A stretch of 33,300 nucleotides of DNA from SFHK01 sp045538305 (GTDB taxonomy: Bacteria; Bacillota; Clostridia; Christensenellales; Aristaeellaceae): contig JAZSRC010000041.1 in the NCBI GenBank assembly GCA_045538305.1, positions 1 through 33,300 on the forward strand. Direction: 5' to 3'. Under the pieces are notes generated by a model, which was given only the letters and a program-made list of their open reading frames with translations, was not told the DNA's origin and searched no databases. Shown here piece after piece: positions 23,687 to 31,916 of the stretch. How positions within the stretch are numbered: the stretch's first letter is position 1; each line of letters begins with the position of its first letter. Both the position numbers and the translations under genes were made by a program.

Positions 23687-23715
23687 ATTATACCACCATT
23701 GGGAAGGAGTGTAAA
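23687..23715 (-). promoter_or_regulatory. Promoter of aromatic amino acid operon
   Basis: -35 TTTACA (23710-23715), 17-bp spacer, -10 TATAAT (23687-23692) preceded by TGG (extended -10). Start of transcription near 23680 gives a ~206-nt leader with the peptide gene and attenuator. Confidence 0.85.
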
Positions 23716-23780
23716 GTTAACAGTTTGTATATTTGGAGGATTTGAAAATCGAAAACTGCAAAAACTATTTTGTGATATCG

Positions 23781-23809
23781 TTGCAAGGTCGGCTTGGCTC
23801 TGATATAAT
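23781..23809 (+). promoter_or_regulatory. dnaE promoter
   Basis: -35 TTGCAA (23781-23786), 17-bp spacer, -10 TATAAT (23804-23809) with TGA before it (extended -10). Transcription would begin near 23816, about 30 nt before the TTG start. Divergent from the aro operon promoter 65 bp away; the remaining intergenic sequence shows no other element. Confidence 0.8.
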
Positions 23810-23845
23810 TATTATGCGGAAATGCGCATGAAGGAGGGAAATGCG

Positions 23846-26800
23846 TTGTTTGCACATCTGCACATGCATAGTGAATACAGCCTGTTGGACGGGGCGAACC
23901 GGATCAAGGACCTGATCGATCGCGTGAGCGAGCTTGGCATGACCAGCTGCGCGATTACGGATCACGGCGTTATGTACGGCGTTGTGGATTTTTACCAGCA
24001 GGCGCTGAAAAAGGGCATCCATCCGGTGATTGGATGCGAGGTCTATGTATGCCCGGATATGAACGACAAAACTTCCGTTACGCGCGAATACAGCCATCTG
24101 GTGCTTTTATGCGAAAATCAGACGGGTTATAATAACCTGATCAAACTGGTAAGCGAGGGCTTCACACGCGGTTTCTATTATCGCCCGAGGATTGATTATG
24201 CGCTTTTGCGAAGGCATTCCGAGGGACTGATCGCGCTTTCCGCCTGCCTGTCGGGCGATATTCCCAAGGCCCTTCTGGACGGCAGAAAGCGGGAAGCGAT
24301 TGAGCTTGCGCGCATGTATCTGGATATTTTCGGGAAGGATCATTTTTATATAGAGCTGCAGGATCACGGCCTTGCCGAGCAAAAGCAGGTGCTGCCGGGA
24401 TTGATCCGGATTGCCGACGATCTCGGCATCGATATGGTAGTTACAAACGACTGCCATTATCTGACGCGCGAGGACAGCGAGGCGCAGGAAATACTGATGT
24501 GTATCCAGACGGGCAAAACCCTGAAGGATGAAAACCGTATGCGCATGAATACGGATCAGATGTACATTAAAAGCGAACAGGAAATGCGCCGCCTGTTTCC
24601 GGATTTTGACGACGCGATTGCGCGCACGGAGGAGATTGCCCGAAGGTGTCGGGTGGATTTTGATTTTAAAACCAAGCATCTGCCGAACTATCCGCTCCCC
24701 GAGGGAGAAGAGCCCTTTCCGATGCTGAAGAGATTGTGTACGGAGGGCCTTATCCGGAAATATGGTGAAGCCCGCAAGGACGCCGTTGAGCGGCTGGACT
24801 ATGAACTTACGGTCATTAAAAATATGGGCTATGTGGATTATTTCCTGATTGTATGGGATTTTATCCATTATGCCCGCGAAAATGGAATCTTCGTCGGCCC
24901 CGGTCGCGGAAGCGGCGCGGGTTCGATCGTCGCATATACGCTGGATATTACGGCGGTGGATCCGCTGAAGTATCAGCTGCTGTTTGAGCGCTTTTTAAAC
25001 CCGGAGCGCGTGTCGATGCCCGACCTCGATATCGATTTTGATTATGAACGAAGGGGCGAGGTCATTGATTATGTGGTCAGAAAATACGGCGCGGATCACG
25101 TGGCGCAGATTATTACCTTTGGTACAATGGCGGCGCGCCTTGCCATTCGCGATGTAGGCCGAGTGATGGACGTCGGCTATCAGCAGACGGATACCATCGC
25201 CAAGATGGTGCCGTTTGAACTGAATATGACGCTTGACAAAGCGCTTCAGATGAACCCCGACTTAAAAGCGGCCTATGACGGAGACGACGAGGTGCACAGG
25301 CTGATTGATACGGCCAGAAAGCTGGAGGGTATGCCCAGGCATGCATCCACCCATGCCGCTGGCGTTTTGATCACCGCAAAGCCCGTTTCCGATTATATCC
25401 CGCTTCAGACCAACGACAATGTAATTACCACACAGTTTCCGATGAACACCCTGGAATCGCTGGGACTGCTGAAAATGGATTTTCTTGGCTTAAGAACGCT
25501 GAACGTAGTCGGCGACAGCCTTGCTTTGATCCGGGAGGGCGGCGGACCGGACCTTAGAAGCGAACAGATTCCCATGGACGATCACGAGGTTTACCAGATG
25601 ATTTCCTCGGGCGATACCGACGGCGTGTTCCAGCTGGAATCCGGCGGCATGAGGGCGTTTCTGATGAATATGAAGCCGCAGAATTTTGAGGATATCGTCG
25701 CCGCCATATCTCTGTACCGGCCGGGTCCGATGGATTCCATTCCAAGATTTATTCAGGGAAAGCAGGATCCCTCCAGCGTTAAATACCTGACGCCCAAGCT
25801 CGAACCGATTTTGAACGTTACCTATGGTTGTATGGTGTATCAGGAGCAGGTCATGCAGATTGTGCGCGATCTGGCCGGTTATTCCATGGGAAGAAGCGAT
25901 CTGGTCCGGCGCGCCATGTCCAAGAAAAAGCATGACGTGATGGAGAAGGAAAAGGAATACTTCATACACGGAAAGCTGAATGACGACGGATCGATCGACG
26001 TTCCGGGCGCGGTACGCCTGGGAACGGACGAGGCGTCGGCGGAAAAGTTGTTTGACGAAATGACGGCGTTTGCTTCTTATGCGTTTAACAAGTCGCATGC
26101 GGCGGCGTACGGCGTTGTTGCCGTTCAGACTGGATGGCTGAAAAGACACTATCCCGTGGAATTCATGGCGGCGCTTATGAACAGCGTTGCCGGCTCGTCC
26201 GATAAGGTGGCGTATTATATCGAATACTGCCGGAAAAAGGGCATAAAAATCTTGCCGCCCAATGTAAACCAGTCTATGGAAAAGTTCTCCGTAGACGTGA
26301 TGGACGGGAATAAGGCGATTCGCTTTGGCTTGAATGCGGTTAAAAATGTGGGTCACGGCGCAATATGCTCCGTAATTGAGGAGCGCGAACTAAGCGGCGC
26401 ATACGCCGATTTGTTTGACTTTATCAACCGCAACGCCTCCGGACATGTGAATAAGAAGGCGGTGGAATCGCTGATTAAGGCGGGCGCGTTTGACGAATTG
26501 CCCGGGAACCGAGCCCAGAAGATTTGCGTCTATGAAAAAGCAATGGACGCTGCGGTGAAACGGTCGCATTCCGTATTGGAGGGCCAGTTGTCGCTGTTTG
26601 GCGAAGGCAGCGCGCTGATGGATGCGCCGCCTCCTCCGCTTCCGAAGATTGACGATTTTCAGCGCCGTCAAAAGCTGATGATGGAAAAAGAAGTGACGGG
26701 AGTTTATGTGTCCGGGCATCCGCTGGAGGAGTACCAGAAGCAGCTGGAGGAGCTGGATATAAATGCCCGTTACCTCGCCCAATATGCCGAAGAACGGGAG

Positions 26801-27346
26801 GACGGCGCGATCTCGCTCGACCAGATGAAGGTCAGAATGGGCGGTATTATTTCCGAAAAGCGCACCAAAGCCACCAAATCCGGCGGTATGATGGCGATAC
26901 TGACGCTGGAAGATCTGTATGGATCTACGGAGGTTCTGGCTTTTCCGCACGTATACGAGAGGCTGAAGGACACGCTGGAAACGGACAGCGTGGTTGTGCT
27001 CACGGGACGGCTAAGCGCACGTGAGGACGAAACGCCAAAATTGCTGCTGGATCAGGTTGCACGGCTGGCTACCGACGCCGAAGCGGAGGCTTCGCGCGGT
27101 AAAACGCGTAAAACGCCCAGCGAGGCTCCTGCCAAGGCACAGAAACTGTATTTGCGCCTTTCTCGCGCACAGCTGGACGCCGTATCGTTTATCCTTGAAA
27201 CGACGCCCGGTCCCATCCGCGTTATATACTATTTTCCTGAGGAAAAAAAGAGCTATTTCGCACCCGAATCCTGCTGGGTAAGCAGCGATTTTGATCGGGA
27301 TGGACTTGAAGCGCTGCTCGGCAAGGACAGCGTGGTTGTGAAATAG
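23846..27346 (+). CDS. dnaE: DNA polymerase III subunit alpha
   Basis: 1166-residue replicative C-family polymerase. Residues 1-270 are the PHP domain (HLHMHSEYSLLDGANR, ITDHGVMYG, TNDCHYL), with metal ligands apparently intact, as in enzymes with PHP exonuclease activity. The palm carries GRGSGAGSIVAY and PDLDIDFDYERR (Asp393 and Asp395), and a third catalytic Asp is probably Asp545 in KMDFLGLRTL. Helix-hairpin-helix and beta-binding regions follow (about 800-900), then an OB-fold (MRMGGIISEKR-like segment; ILTLEDLYGSTEVLAFP). It is a DnaE type without the PolC exonuclease insert. TTG 23846 is preferred (GGAGG 8 nt upstream, protein begins FAHLHMHSEYS); ATG 23822 lies before the ribosome site. 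A glycosyltransferase gene follows after a 19-nt gap, so it is probably co-transcribed. Confidence 0.96.
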   Translation: MFAHLHMHSEYSLLDGANRIKDLIDRVSELGMTSCAITDHGVMYGVVDFYQQALKKGIHPVIGCEVYVCPDMNDKTSVTREYSHLVLLCENQTGYNNLIKLVSEGFTRGFYYRPRIDYALLRRHSEGLIALSACLSGDIPKALLDGRKREAIELARMYLDIFGKDHFYIELQDHGLAEQKQVLPGLIRIADDLGIDMVVTNDCHYLTREDSEAQEILMCIQTGKTLKDENRMRMNTDQMYIKSEQEMRRLFPDFDDAIARTEEIARRCRVDFDFKTKHLPNYPLPEGEEPFPMLKRLCTEGLIRKYGEARKDAVERLDYELTVIKNMGYVDYFLIVWDFIHYARENGIFVGPGRGSGAGSIVAYTLDITAVDPLKYQLLFERFLNPERVSMPDLDIDFDYERRGEVIDYVVRKYGADHVAQIITFGTMAARLAIRDVGRVMDVGYQQTDTIAKMVPFELNMTLDKALQMNPDLKAAYDGDDEVHRLIDTARKLEGMPRHASTHAAGVLITAKPVSDYIPLQTNDNVITTQFPMNTLESLGLLKMDFLGLRTLNVVGDSLALIREGGGPDLRSEQIPMDDHEVYQMISSGDTDGVFQLESGGMRAFLMNMKPQNFEDIVAAISLYRPGPMDSIPRFIQGKQDPSSVKYLTPKLEPILNVTYGCMVYQEQVMQIVRDLAGYSMGRSDLVRRAMSKKKHDVMEKEKEYFIHGKLNDDGSIDVPGAVRLGTDEASAEKLFDEMTAFASYAFNKSHAAAYGVVAVQTGWLKRHYPVEFMAALMNSVAGSSDKVAYYIEYCRKKGIKILPPNVNQSMEKFSVDVMDGNKAIRFGLNAVKNVGHGAICSVIEERELSGAYADLFDFINRNASGHVNKKAVESLIKAGAFDELPGNRAQKICVYEKAMDAAVKRSHSVLEGQLSLFGEGSALMDAPPPPLPKIDDFQRRQKLMMEKEVTGVYVSGHPLEEYQKQLEELDINARYLAQYAEEREDGAISLDQMKVRMGGIISEKRTKATKSGGMMAILTLEDLYGSTEVLAFPHVYERLKDTLETDSVVVLTGRLSAREDETPKLLLDQVARLATDAEAEASRGKTRKTPSEAPAKAQKLYLRLSRAQLDAVSFILETTPGPIRVIYYFPEEKKSYFAPESCWVSSDFDRDGLEALLGKDSVVVK

Positions 27347-27365
27347 ATGCATGGGAGGCATAATG

Positions 27366-28328
27366 ATGATCAATACGAAGCCTGCAAAGCTGTATGTGAT
27401 TGTTCCGTGCTACAATGAAGAGGAAATGTTGCCGGAAACGTCCGGACAGCTGAAAAAGCTGCTTAAGGACATGATGGCGGAGGGCGAAATCCGCGAGGAC
27501 AGCAAGATTTTGTTCGTAGATGATGGAAGCCGCGACAATACATGGAAGCTCATAGAGGCTCTTTCGGAGGAAGACGCGCTTTTTGAGGGCCTGAAGCTTG
27601 CGCACAACGCCGGACACCAGAATGCATTATGGGCAGGCATGTCGGTTGTCAGCCAAAAATGCGACTGCCTGATTACCATCGACGCGGACCTTCAGGACGA
27701 TATATGCGCCATGCGCGGCTTTATGAAGGAATACTACCAGGGCGCTGACGTTGTGTATGGTGTTCGCTCCAAACGGGAAACGGATACGCATTTCAAGCGC
27801 ATGACGGCTGAGCTGTTTTATAAGGGCATGGTGATGCTGGGCGTGGAAACGGTATACAATCATGCGGATTACCGCCTGCTTTCCAGGCGAGCCGTTTGCG
27901 AGCTGCTGGGCTTTAGCGAAGTAAACCTGTTTTTGCGCGGCATGGTTCCCAAGCTTGGCTTTCAGACGGCGAAGGTATACTATGAAAGAAAAGAGCGCAT
28001 GGCGGGCGAAAGCAAGTATCCGCTAAAGAAAATGCTGGCATTTGCCGCCGAGGGCGTAACGTCGTTTTCCGTAAAGCCGATAAGGATGATTGCGGTTCTT
28101 GGCATGCTGTTTGCACTGGCAGCCGTCGGTATCGGCATATATTCGCTGTTGTCGCTGATCTTTGGACGCACGGTTCCCGGCTGGACGAGCACGATTATGT
28201 CCATCTGGCTGATTGGCGGCGTTCAACTGATTGCGCTGGGTTTGATCGGAGAATACATTGGAAAAATTTATATGGAGGTCAAGCGCCGCCCGAGATTTAT
28301 CGTAGAGGAATATAGAAACCGCGATTAA
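27366..28328 (+). CDS. Family 2 glycosyltransferase with two C-terminal membrane helices (GtrB/DPM-like)
   Basis: About 320-residue polyprenyl-phosphate sugar transferase type protein. GT-A motifs: YVIVPCYNEEEMLPE, LFVDDGSRDNTW, ITIDADLQDD (DxD for metal-nucleotide sugar) and GVRSKRETD. The C-terminal part has two hydrophobic helices (IRMIAVLGMLFALAAVGIG; IMSIWLIGGVQLIALGLIG), as in GtrB and bacterial dolichol-phosphate mannose synthase-like enzymes that load undecaprenyl phosphate. No acceptor-specific partner such as a flippase or GT-C is adjacent. ATG 27366 has GGGAGG 7 nt upstream; ATG 27363 is the alternative. Follows dnaE closely and precedes the spore lipoprotein. Confidence 0.88.
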   Translation: MINTKPAKLYVIVPCYNEEEMLPETSGQLKKLLKDMMAEGEIREDSKILFVDDGSRDNTWKLIEALSEEDALFEGLKLAHNAGHQNALWAGMSVVSQKCDCLITIDADLQDDICAMRGFMKEYYQGADVVYGVRSKRETDTHFKRMTAELFYKGMVMLGVETVYNHADYRLLSRRAVCELLGFSEVNLFLRGMVPKLGFQTAKVYYERKERMAGESKYPLKKMLAFAAEGVTSFSVKPIRMIAVLGMLFALAAVGIGIYSLLSLIFGRTVPGWTSTIMSIWLIGGVQLIALGLIGEYIGKIYMEVKRRPRFIVEEYRNRD

Positions 28329-28376
28329 AAATTATTTTTCTGCGCACAATAGCTTTCGTAAGGGAGGTTGAAAGCT

Positions 28377-28901
28377 ATGAAAATGCGCAATCGCAAGGAT
28401 ATTCTGAAGGTATTTCTGATTTGTCTCTCTGTAGCCTTTGTTATGACCGCCTGCATGAATTCGGCAGGCGACGGAAAAGACGCCGCGGACCAGCAGCGCC
28501 CGCTGCCGACCGTTATGGCGACGCCCAGCGCGACAGAACGGGTAAACGTACAGCCGTCCGGCAGTTATGACTGGACCAGCAATGCGCCCGCTATCGAACA
28601 GAAGCTGTCGCGCCTTTCCGAAATCAGCGAGGCGCGCGTGGTGGTACATGAGAATACTGCGCTCGTCGCCGTTCGCTTTACGCCCGCTTATCAGGGAGAA
28701 ATGACTGCTCGAATCCGCGAAATGGTCGCCGGAGAAATCATGGCGGCGGATCCTGCCATTAAGACGGTTGCCGTAACCGCGGAGGATGAGGATGTAACGC
28801 GCGTGTACGAGCTTTCTGATCGTATGCGCGCAGGCGAAGCGGTGGACAAACTGAAAAGCGATATTGACAGCATCATCCGAAACGTTACTACGCTGACCTG
28901 A
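28377..28901 (+). CDS. YhcN/YlaJ-type sporulation lipoprotein
   Basis: 174-residue lipoprotein. Signal peptide with lipobox FVMTAC and acylated Cys26, then a Pro/Thr-rich linker, then a YhcN/YlaJ-like domain with RVVVHENTALVAVRF and KLKSDIDSIIRNVTT near the end. Homologues in Bacillus are found in the spore and help germination; here it mainly shows the host is a spore former. ATG 28377 has GGGAGG 9 nt upstream; the in-frame TTG 28368 is unlikely. It follows the glycosyltransferase after 48 nt and is closed by a strong bidirectional terminator. The family match is judged from pattern. Confidence 0.8.
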   Translation: MKMRNRKDILKVFLICLSVAFVMTACMNSAGDGKDAADQQRPLPTVMATPSATERVNVQPSGSYDWTSNAPAIEQKLSRLSEISEARVVVHENTALVAVRFTPAYQGEMTARIREMVAGEIMAADPAIKTVAVTAEDEDVTRVYELSDRMRAGEAVDKLKSDIDSIIRNVTTLT

Positions 28902-28903
28902 TA

Positions 28904-28948
28904 AAAACTCTGCCGGAATGTGCGGTTTGCGCATTCCGGCAGAGTTTT
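28904..28948. terminator. Bidirectional intrinsic terminator
   Basis: Long stem CTCTGCCGGAATG / CATTCCGGCAGAG (28908-28920 with 28932-28944), extended by a G-U and two more pairs, flanked by A5 on the left and T4 on the right. It serves the spore lipoprotein (plus) and the fucosidase (minus), which converge. Confidence 0.92.
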
Positions 28949-28968
28949 ATGTATGGAATTGTCGGAGA

Positions 28969-31248
28969 TTATCTTTCGACTACCCGGATGTCATCGCCAT
29001 TCCAGTCAATATCGATAATCCGTCCGCCCGGGGCGCACAGGCCCTTCACGGAGCCCTGTTTCCACGAGGAGGGAAGCGCGGGCAGTATTTCGATTTCGCC
29101 GTTTTCATTTATTCCCAGCAGCATTTCGGCAATACCGGCGCATGCGCCGAAGTTGCCGTCAATCTGGAACGGGGGATGCGCGTCAAACAGGTTCAGATAG
29201 GTGCCGCCGGAATGATAGCTGTCAAGGCCTGAAGAGGGCACGGGGGTCGGGTTTCTGCCGTCCACGGTCCGAAGCTGGCGGTCAATCAGGCGAAGCGCGT
29301 GGTCTCCATCCTTAAGCCGCGCCCAATGGCATATACGCCAGCCCATTGCCCATCCGGTAGACTCGTCGCCGCGGCGGATGAGGGTTCGCTTGCAGGCTTC
29401 GGAGAGCGCCGGCGTTTTGTCGGGCGAAATGATGTGGCTGGGGTGCAGACCGTAAAGCTGGGAAACGTGCCTGTGGTGGATGTCGAATTCCTCGAAATTC
29501 TCGTTCCATTCCATGAGTTCTCCGTCTTTTCCGATTTCAAAGCCCTGAAGGTTTTCTTTTGCTTCCAGAACATCCTTAATGAGTTCGTCCTCGATGGACA
29601 ACGCCTCGGCGGCTTTTACGAATATGTCAAAAACGTCCATAACGATGGCCTGACTCATGGCGACGCTCTCTGCGAGCGCAAGGGCTTTTCCGTTATGCAT
29701 ATACCGGTTTTCGGGCGATGTCGTGGGCGCGATTACCAGGCGGCCTGCTGCGTTTTTAGAAAGCTGAGACAGATAGAACTCCGCGCCCTTCCGGATGATC
29801 GGGAACGCTTCTTCCTGCAGATAGTCCTCATCAAGCGTGTACTGGTAGTATTCCCACAGATGCCTGATAAACCAGCCGGAGGACATCTGCCAAAGCGCGT
29901 ATACGGCGCAGCCTTCATGCTTCGCGCCGACCGGCGTTGAAAGCCGCCACAGATCCGTGTTGTGATGGCTGACAAAGCCTGGCGCATCGTAGTATTCGTG
30001 CGCGGTTCTTTCACCACTTTCGCAAAGCTCGCGTATCAGCGTGATAAGCGGCTCGTAGCACTCCGGAAGGTTGACCATGAGCGTCGGCCAGTAGTTCATT
30101 TCCGTATTGATGTTGATGGTATAGTTGCAGTTCCACGCAGGCATGACAGACGCGTTCCAGATGCCCTGCAGGTTTGTCGCCTGCGTGCCCGGGCGGGAGG
30201 ATGCGATGGTAAGATACCTTCCGAAATTGAAATACAGCGCGTACAGGGACATATCCTGTTCACCGTTTTCGTGACGGTACAGTCTTTCGTCCGTCGGAAG
30301 GTATTTTTCGTCTCCGCCGCCAAGCGTGAAGGAAACGCGATTGTACATAGCGGCGTGATCCTCTGTGTGCCTGGCTTTCAGCGCGTCGTATCCTGTATCC
30401 GATGCGCGAAGCAGCTCTTCGATGCAGGGGGCGACAAATTCTTTGCCGTCAAGTACTGGGTGCCTGTTCCAGCCGTTAAAGCTTGTACGGCAGTTAAACA
30501 GAATGATTACGCTGTCGGCGTCCGTCACCCGAACGCCGCTGCCTTCGGAAAAGGAATTGCCGTTTGTGATGATTCGGGCTTGCGCGTAGAAGCCTACGCC
30601 CATTTCCTCGGGCGTTTCGCCATATATCAGCCGATCGGTAGGATCCTGCGGATGGTGGTATTCCCACTTGATCGTTGGGCAGTGTCCTTCAAGCGATATG
30701 GAATCCTTAAGAATCGAAACAAATGCGTTCATGGAGGGGGCAAGGGCGATCTGGCAGGCAATTTTGTTTTTGCCGGAAGCTCTTATTTTTACCGCCATTA
30801 CCTGATCGGGATTGCTTATAAAGATTTCCCGTATGTATTCTGTATCGTCTGAGGTATATTTCACGGTGTGAATACCGGTTGCAAGATCGAGTGCACGGAT
30901 ATAATCCGATATATCCTGCGAGTGGTTCATGCTGATGGTCAGATCGCCAAGCGGCATATACGCCTGAGAGGGGAGGTTCGTAAACGCTTCCTCCAGAAGA
31001 AGCTCCGCTTCCTCATATTTATGTCGGCTGATCAGCGCCCGCGCTTCCTTGAATGCTTTTGAAGCCTCGGGATTTTCATAATGGTTTGGCCCTCCGCTCC
31101 AAAGGGTATCCTCGTTCAGGCAGATGCGCTCGTTAAGCGCGCCGCCGAACACCATTGCACCGAGCCGACCGTTGCCAAGCGGCATGGCTTCGTTCCAGTT
31201 GTGCGCGTGATCCTTATACCACAAAATATTGTTTCCGCTGTTGTTCAT
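28969..31248 (-). CDS. GH95 alpha-L-fucosidase-like glycoside hydrolase
   Basis: 759-residue inverting hydrolase of family GH95. N-terminal beta-sandwich with AMPLGNGRLGAMVFGG and LNEDTLWSGGP, then an (alpha/alpha)6 barrel. Key sites by similarity to Bifidobacterium AfcA: NIN at Asn379 and Asn381 (TININTEMNYW), Glu513 in TTSPEN as probable acid, and Asp698 in FQIDGNFG. No signal peptide is visible, so it would act inside the cell on imported oligosaccharides such as 2'-fucosyl-lactose or xyloglucan or mucin fragments. The sequence is complete with no frameshift. AAGGAAGG-type ribosome site precedes the ATG. It lies 53 nt downstream of the DUF2284 gene on the same strand, so probably in its operon; its own promoter was not identified. 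Some GH95 members are L-galactosidases, so specificity is open. Confidence 0.92.
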   Translation of the reverse strand: MNNSGNNILWYKDHAHNWNEAMPLGNGRLGAMVFGGALNERICLNEDTLWSGGPNHYENPEASKAFKEARALISRHKYEEAELLLEEAFTNLPSQAYMPLGDLTISMNHSQDISDYIRALDLATGIHTVKYTSDDTEYIREIFISNPDQVMAVKIRASGKNKIACQIALAPSMNAFVSILKDSISLEGHCPTIKWEYHHPQDPTDRLIYGETPEEMGVGFYAQARIITNGNSFSEGSGVRVTDADSVIILFNCRTSFNGWNRHPVLDGKEFVAPCIEELLRASDTGYDALKARHTEDHAAMYNRVSFTLGGGDEKYLPTDERLYRHENGEQDMSLYALYFNFGRYLTIASSRPGTQATNLQGIWNASVMPAWNCNYTININTEMNYWPTLMVNLPECYEPLITLIRELCESGERTAHEYYDAPGFVSHHNTDLWRLSTPVGAKHEGCAVYALWQMSSGWFIRHLWEYYQYTLDEDYLQEEAFPIIRKGAEFYLSQLSKNAAGRLVIAPTTSPENRYMHNGKALALAESVAMSQAIVMDVFDIFVKAAEALSIEDELIKDVLEAKENLQGFEIGKDGELMEWNENFEEFDIHHRHVSQLYGLHPSHIISPDKTPALSEACKRTLIRRGDESTGWAMGWRICHWARLKDGDHALRLIDRQLRTVDGRNPTPVPSSGLDSYHSGGTYLNLFDAHPPFQIDGNFGACAGIAEMLLGINENGEIEILPALPSSWKQGSVKGLCAPGGRIIDIDWNGDDIRVVER

Positions 31249-31301
31249 AGTATCCGCCTTCCTTGAACGCGCATTGCGTAATCGTATAAATGGATCGGGC
31301 T

Positions 31302-31805
31302 TTACTCAATGAATACCGCGCTGTACCAGTTCTGCTCTTCCGTATCGGCATCCGTCAGCGTTTGAATGGGAAGCCCAAGCTGCCGTACGGTTTTGAATAC
31401 GTCAATTCCAACGCTGTGAAATGCGGGCCGCGCCATATGCATGAAACGGCAGTCCTCGCACGTTGCGGCGGCGCAGGTTTTGCAAAGCGCGCAGTCGCTC
31501 ATGGAGAAAGCGAAATAATAGCCGTCGCGGTAGGCTTCTCCTTCGATCCGGAAGGAAATCTTCTGCGAAAGAGCCTTGTCGTGGGTGTGAATGATGACGC
31601 CGCCTTTATAGCGCGACAGCATATCTTTATACTGTTCCATGGTTGGATTTCCGGGGCGGGAGGGGCAGGTATGATTTTTTCCCCAGTCGGTGCAGCCATA
31701 CATGCATTTTAACAGGGTTCTCGGGTCAAATACAATGTCTTTGATATCAAAAACCACGGCGTCGGTGGCTCCGAGTTCAAGAGCGCGATCGGCATATTTC
31801 TGCAT
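31302..31805 (-). CDS. DUF2284 Cys-rich metal-binding protein
   Basis: 167-residue DUF2284-type protein. Eight Cys in two groups: Cys34, Cys38 and Cys47 (CMYGC and HTCPSRPGNP, the hallmark of the family), and CALCKTC with CEDC (Cys105, 108, 111, 116, 119), suitable for an iron-sulfur or zinc site. The central MEQYKDMLSRYKGGVIIH region matches the family. Function of DUF2284 is not established; it occurs in many anaerobes. GGAG lies 7 nt before ATG 31805, and a promoter is at 31834-31862. Divergent from the WbsX-like gene; followed by the fucosidase. Confidence 0.83.
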   Translation of the reverse strand: MQKYADRALELGATDAVVFDIKDIVFDPRTLLKCMYGCTDWGKNHTCPSRPGNPTMEQYKDMLSRYKGGVIIHTHDKALSQKISFRIEGEAYRDGYYFAFSMSDCALCKTCAAATCEDCRFMHMARPAFHSVGIDVFKTVRQLGLPIQTLTDADTEEQNWYSAVFIE

Positions 31806-31833
31806 AGCGATTCTCCTTTATTTACTTTTTATC

Positions 31834-31862
31834 ATTATACTTGATTTTTGGTAATAGCGCAA
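31834..31862 (-). promoter_or_regulatory. Promoter of DUF2284-fucosidase unit
   Basis: -35 TTGCGC (31857-31862), 17-bp spacer, -10 TATAAT (31834-31839). Its -35 directly abuts the -35 of the divergent promoter. Confidence 0.72.
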
Positions 31863-31891
31863 TTGACATATACGGAAAGCGATCATATAAT
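31863..31891 (+). promoter_or_regulatory. Promoter of WbsX-like gene, full consensus
   Basis: -35 TTGACA (31863-31868), 17-bp spacer, -10 TATAAT (31886-31891): a perfect sigma-A consensus, 26 nt upstream of the ATG. Confidence 0.9.
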
Positions 31892-31916
31892 CGAAAAATG
31901 AACAGGAGGCGTTTTT

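Noticed and set aside
23475..23716. T-box riboswitch upstream of the aro operon
   Set aside because: No T-box core such as GGTGGNACCGCG was found; the Phe/Tyr leader peptide and antiterminator explain the region better.
24107..27373. Several antisense frames opposite dnaE (up to ~290 codons)
   Set aside because: They are shadows of a well-conserved gene, lack ribosome sites and recognisable motifs.
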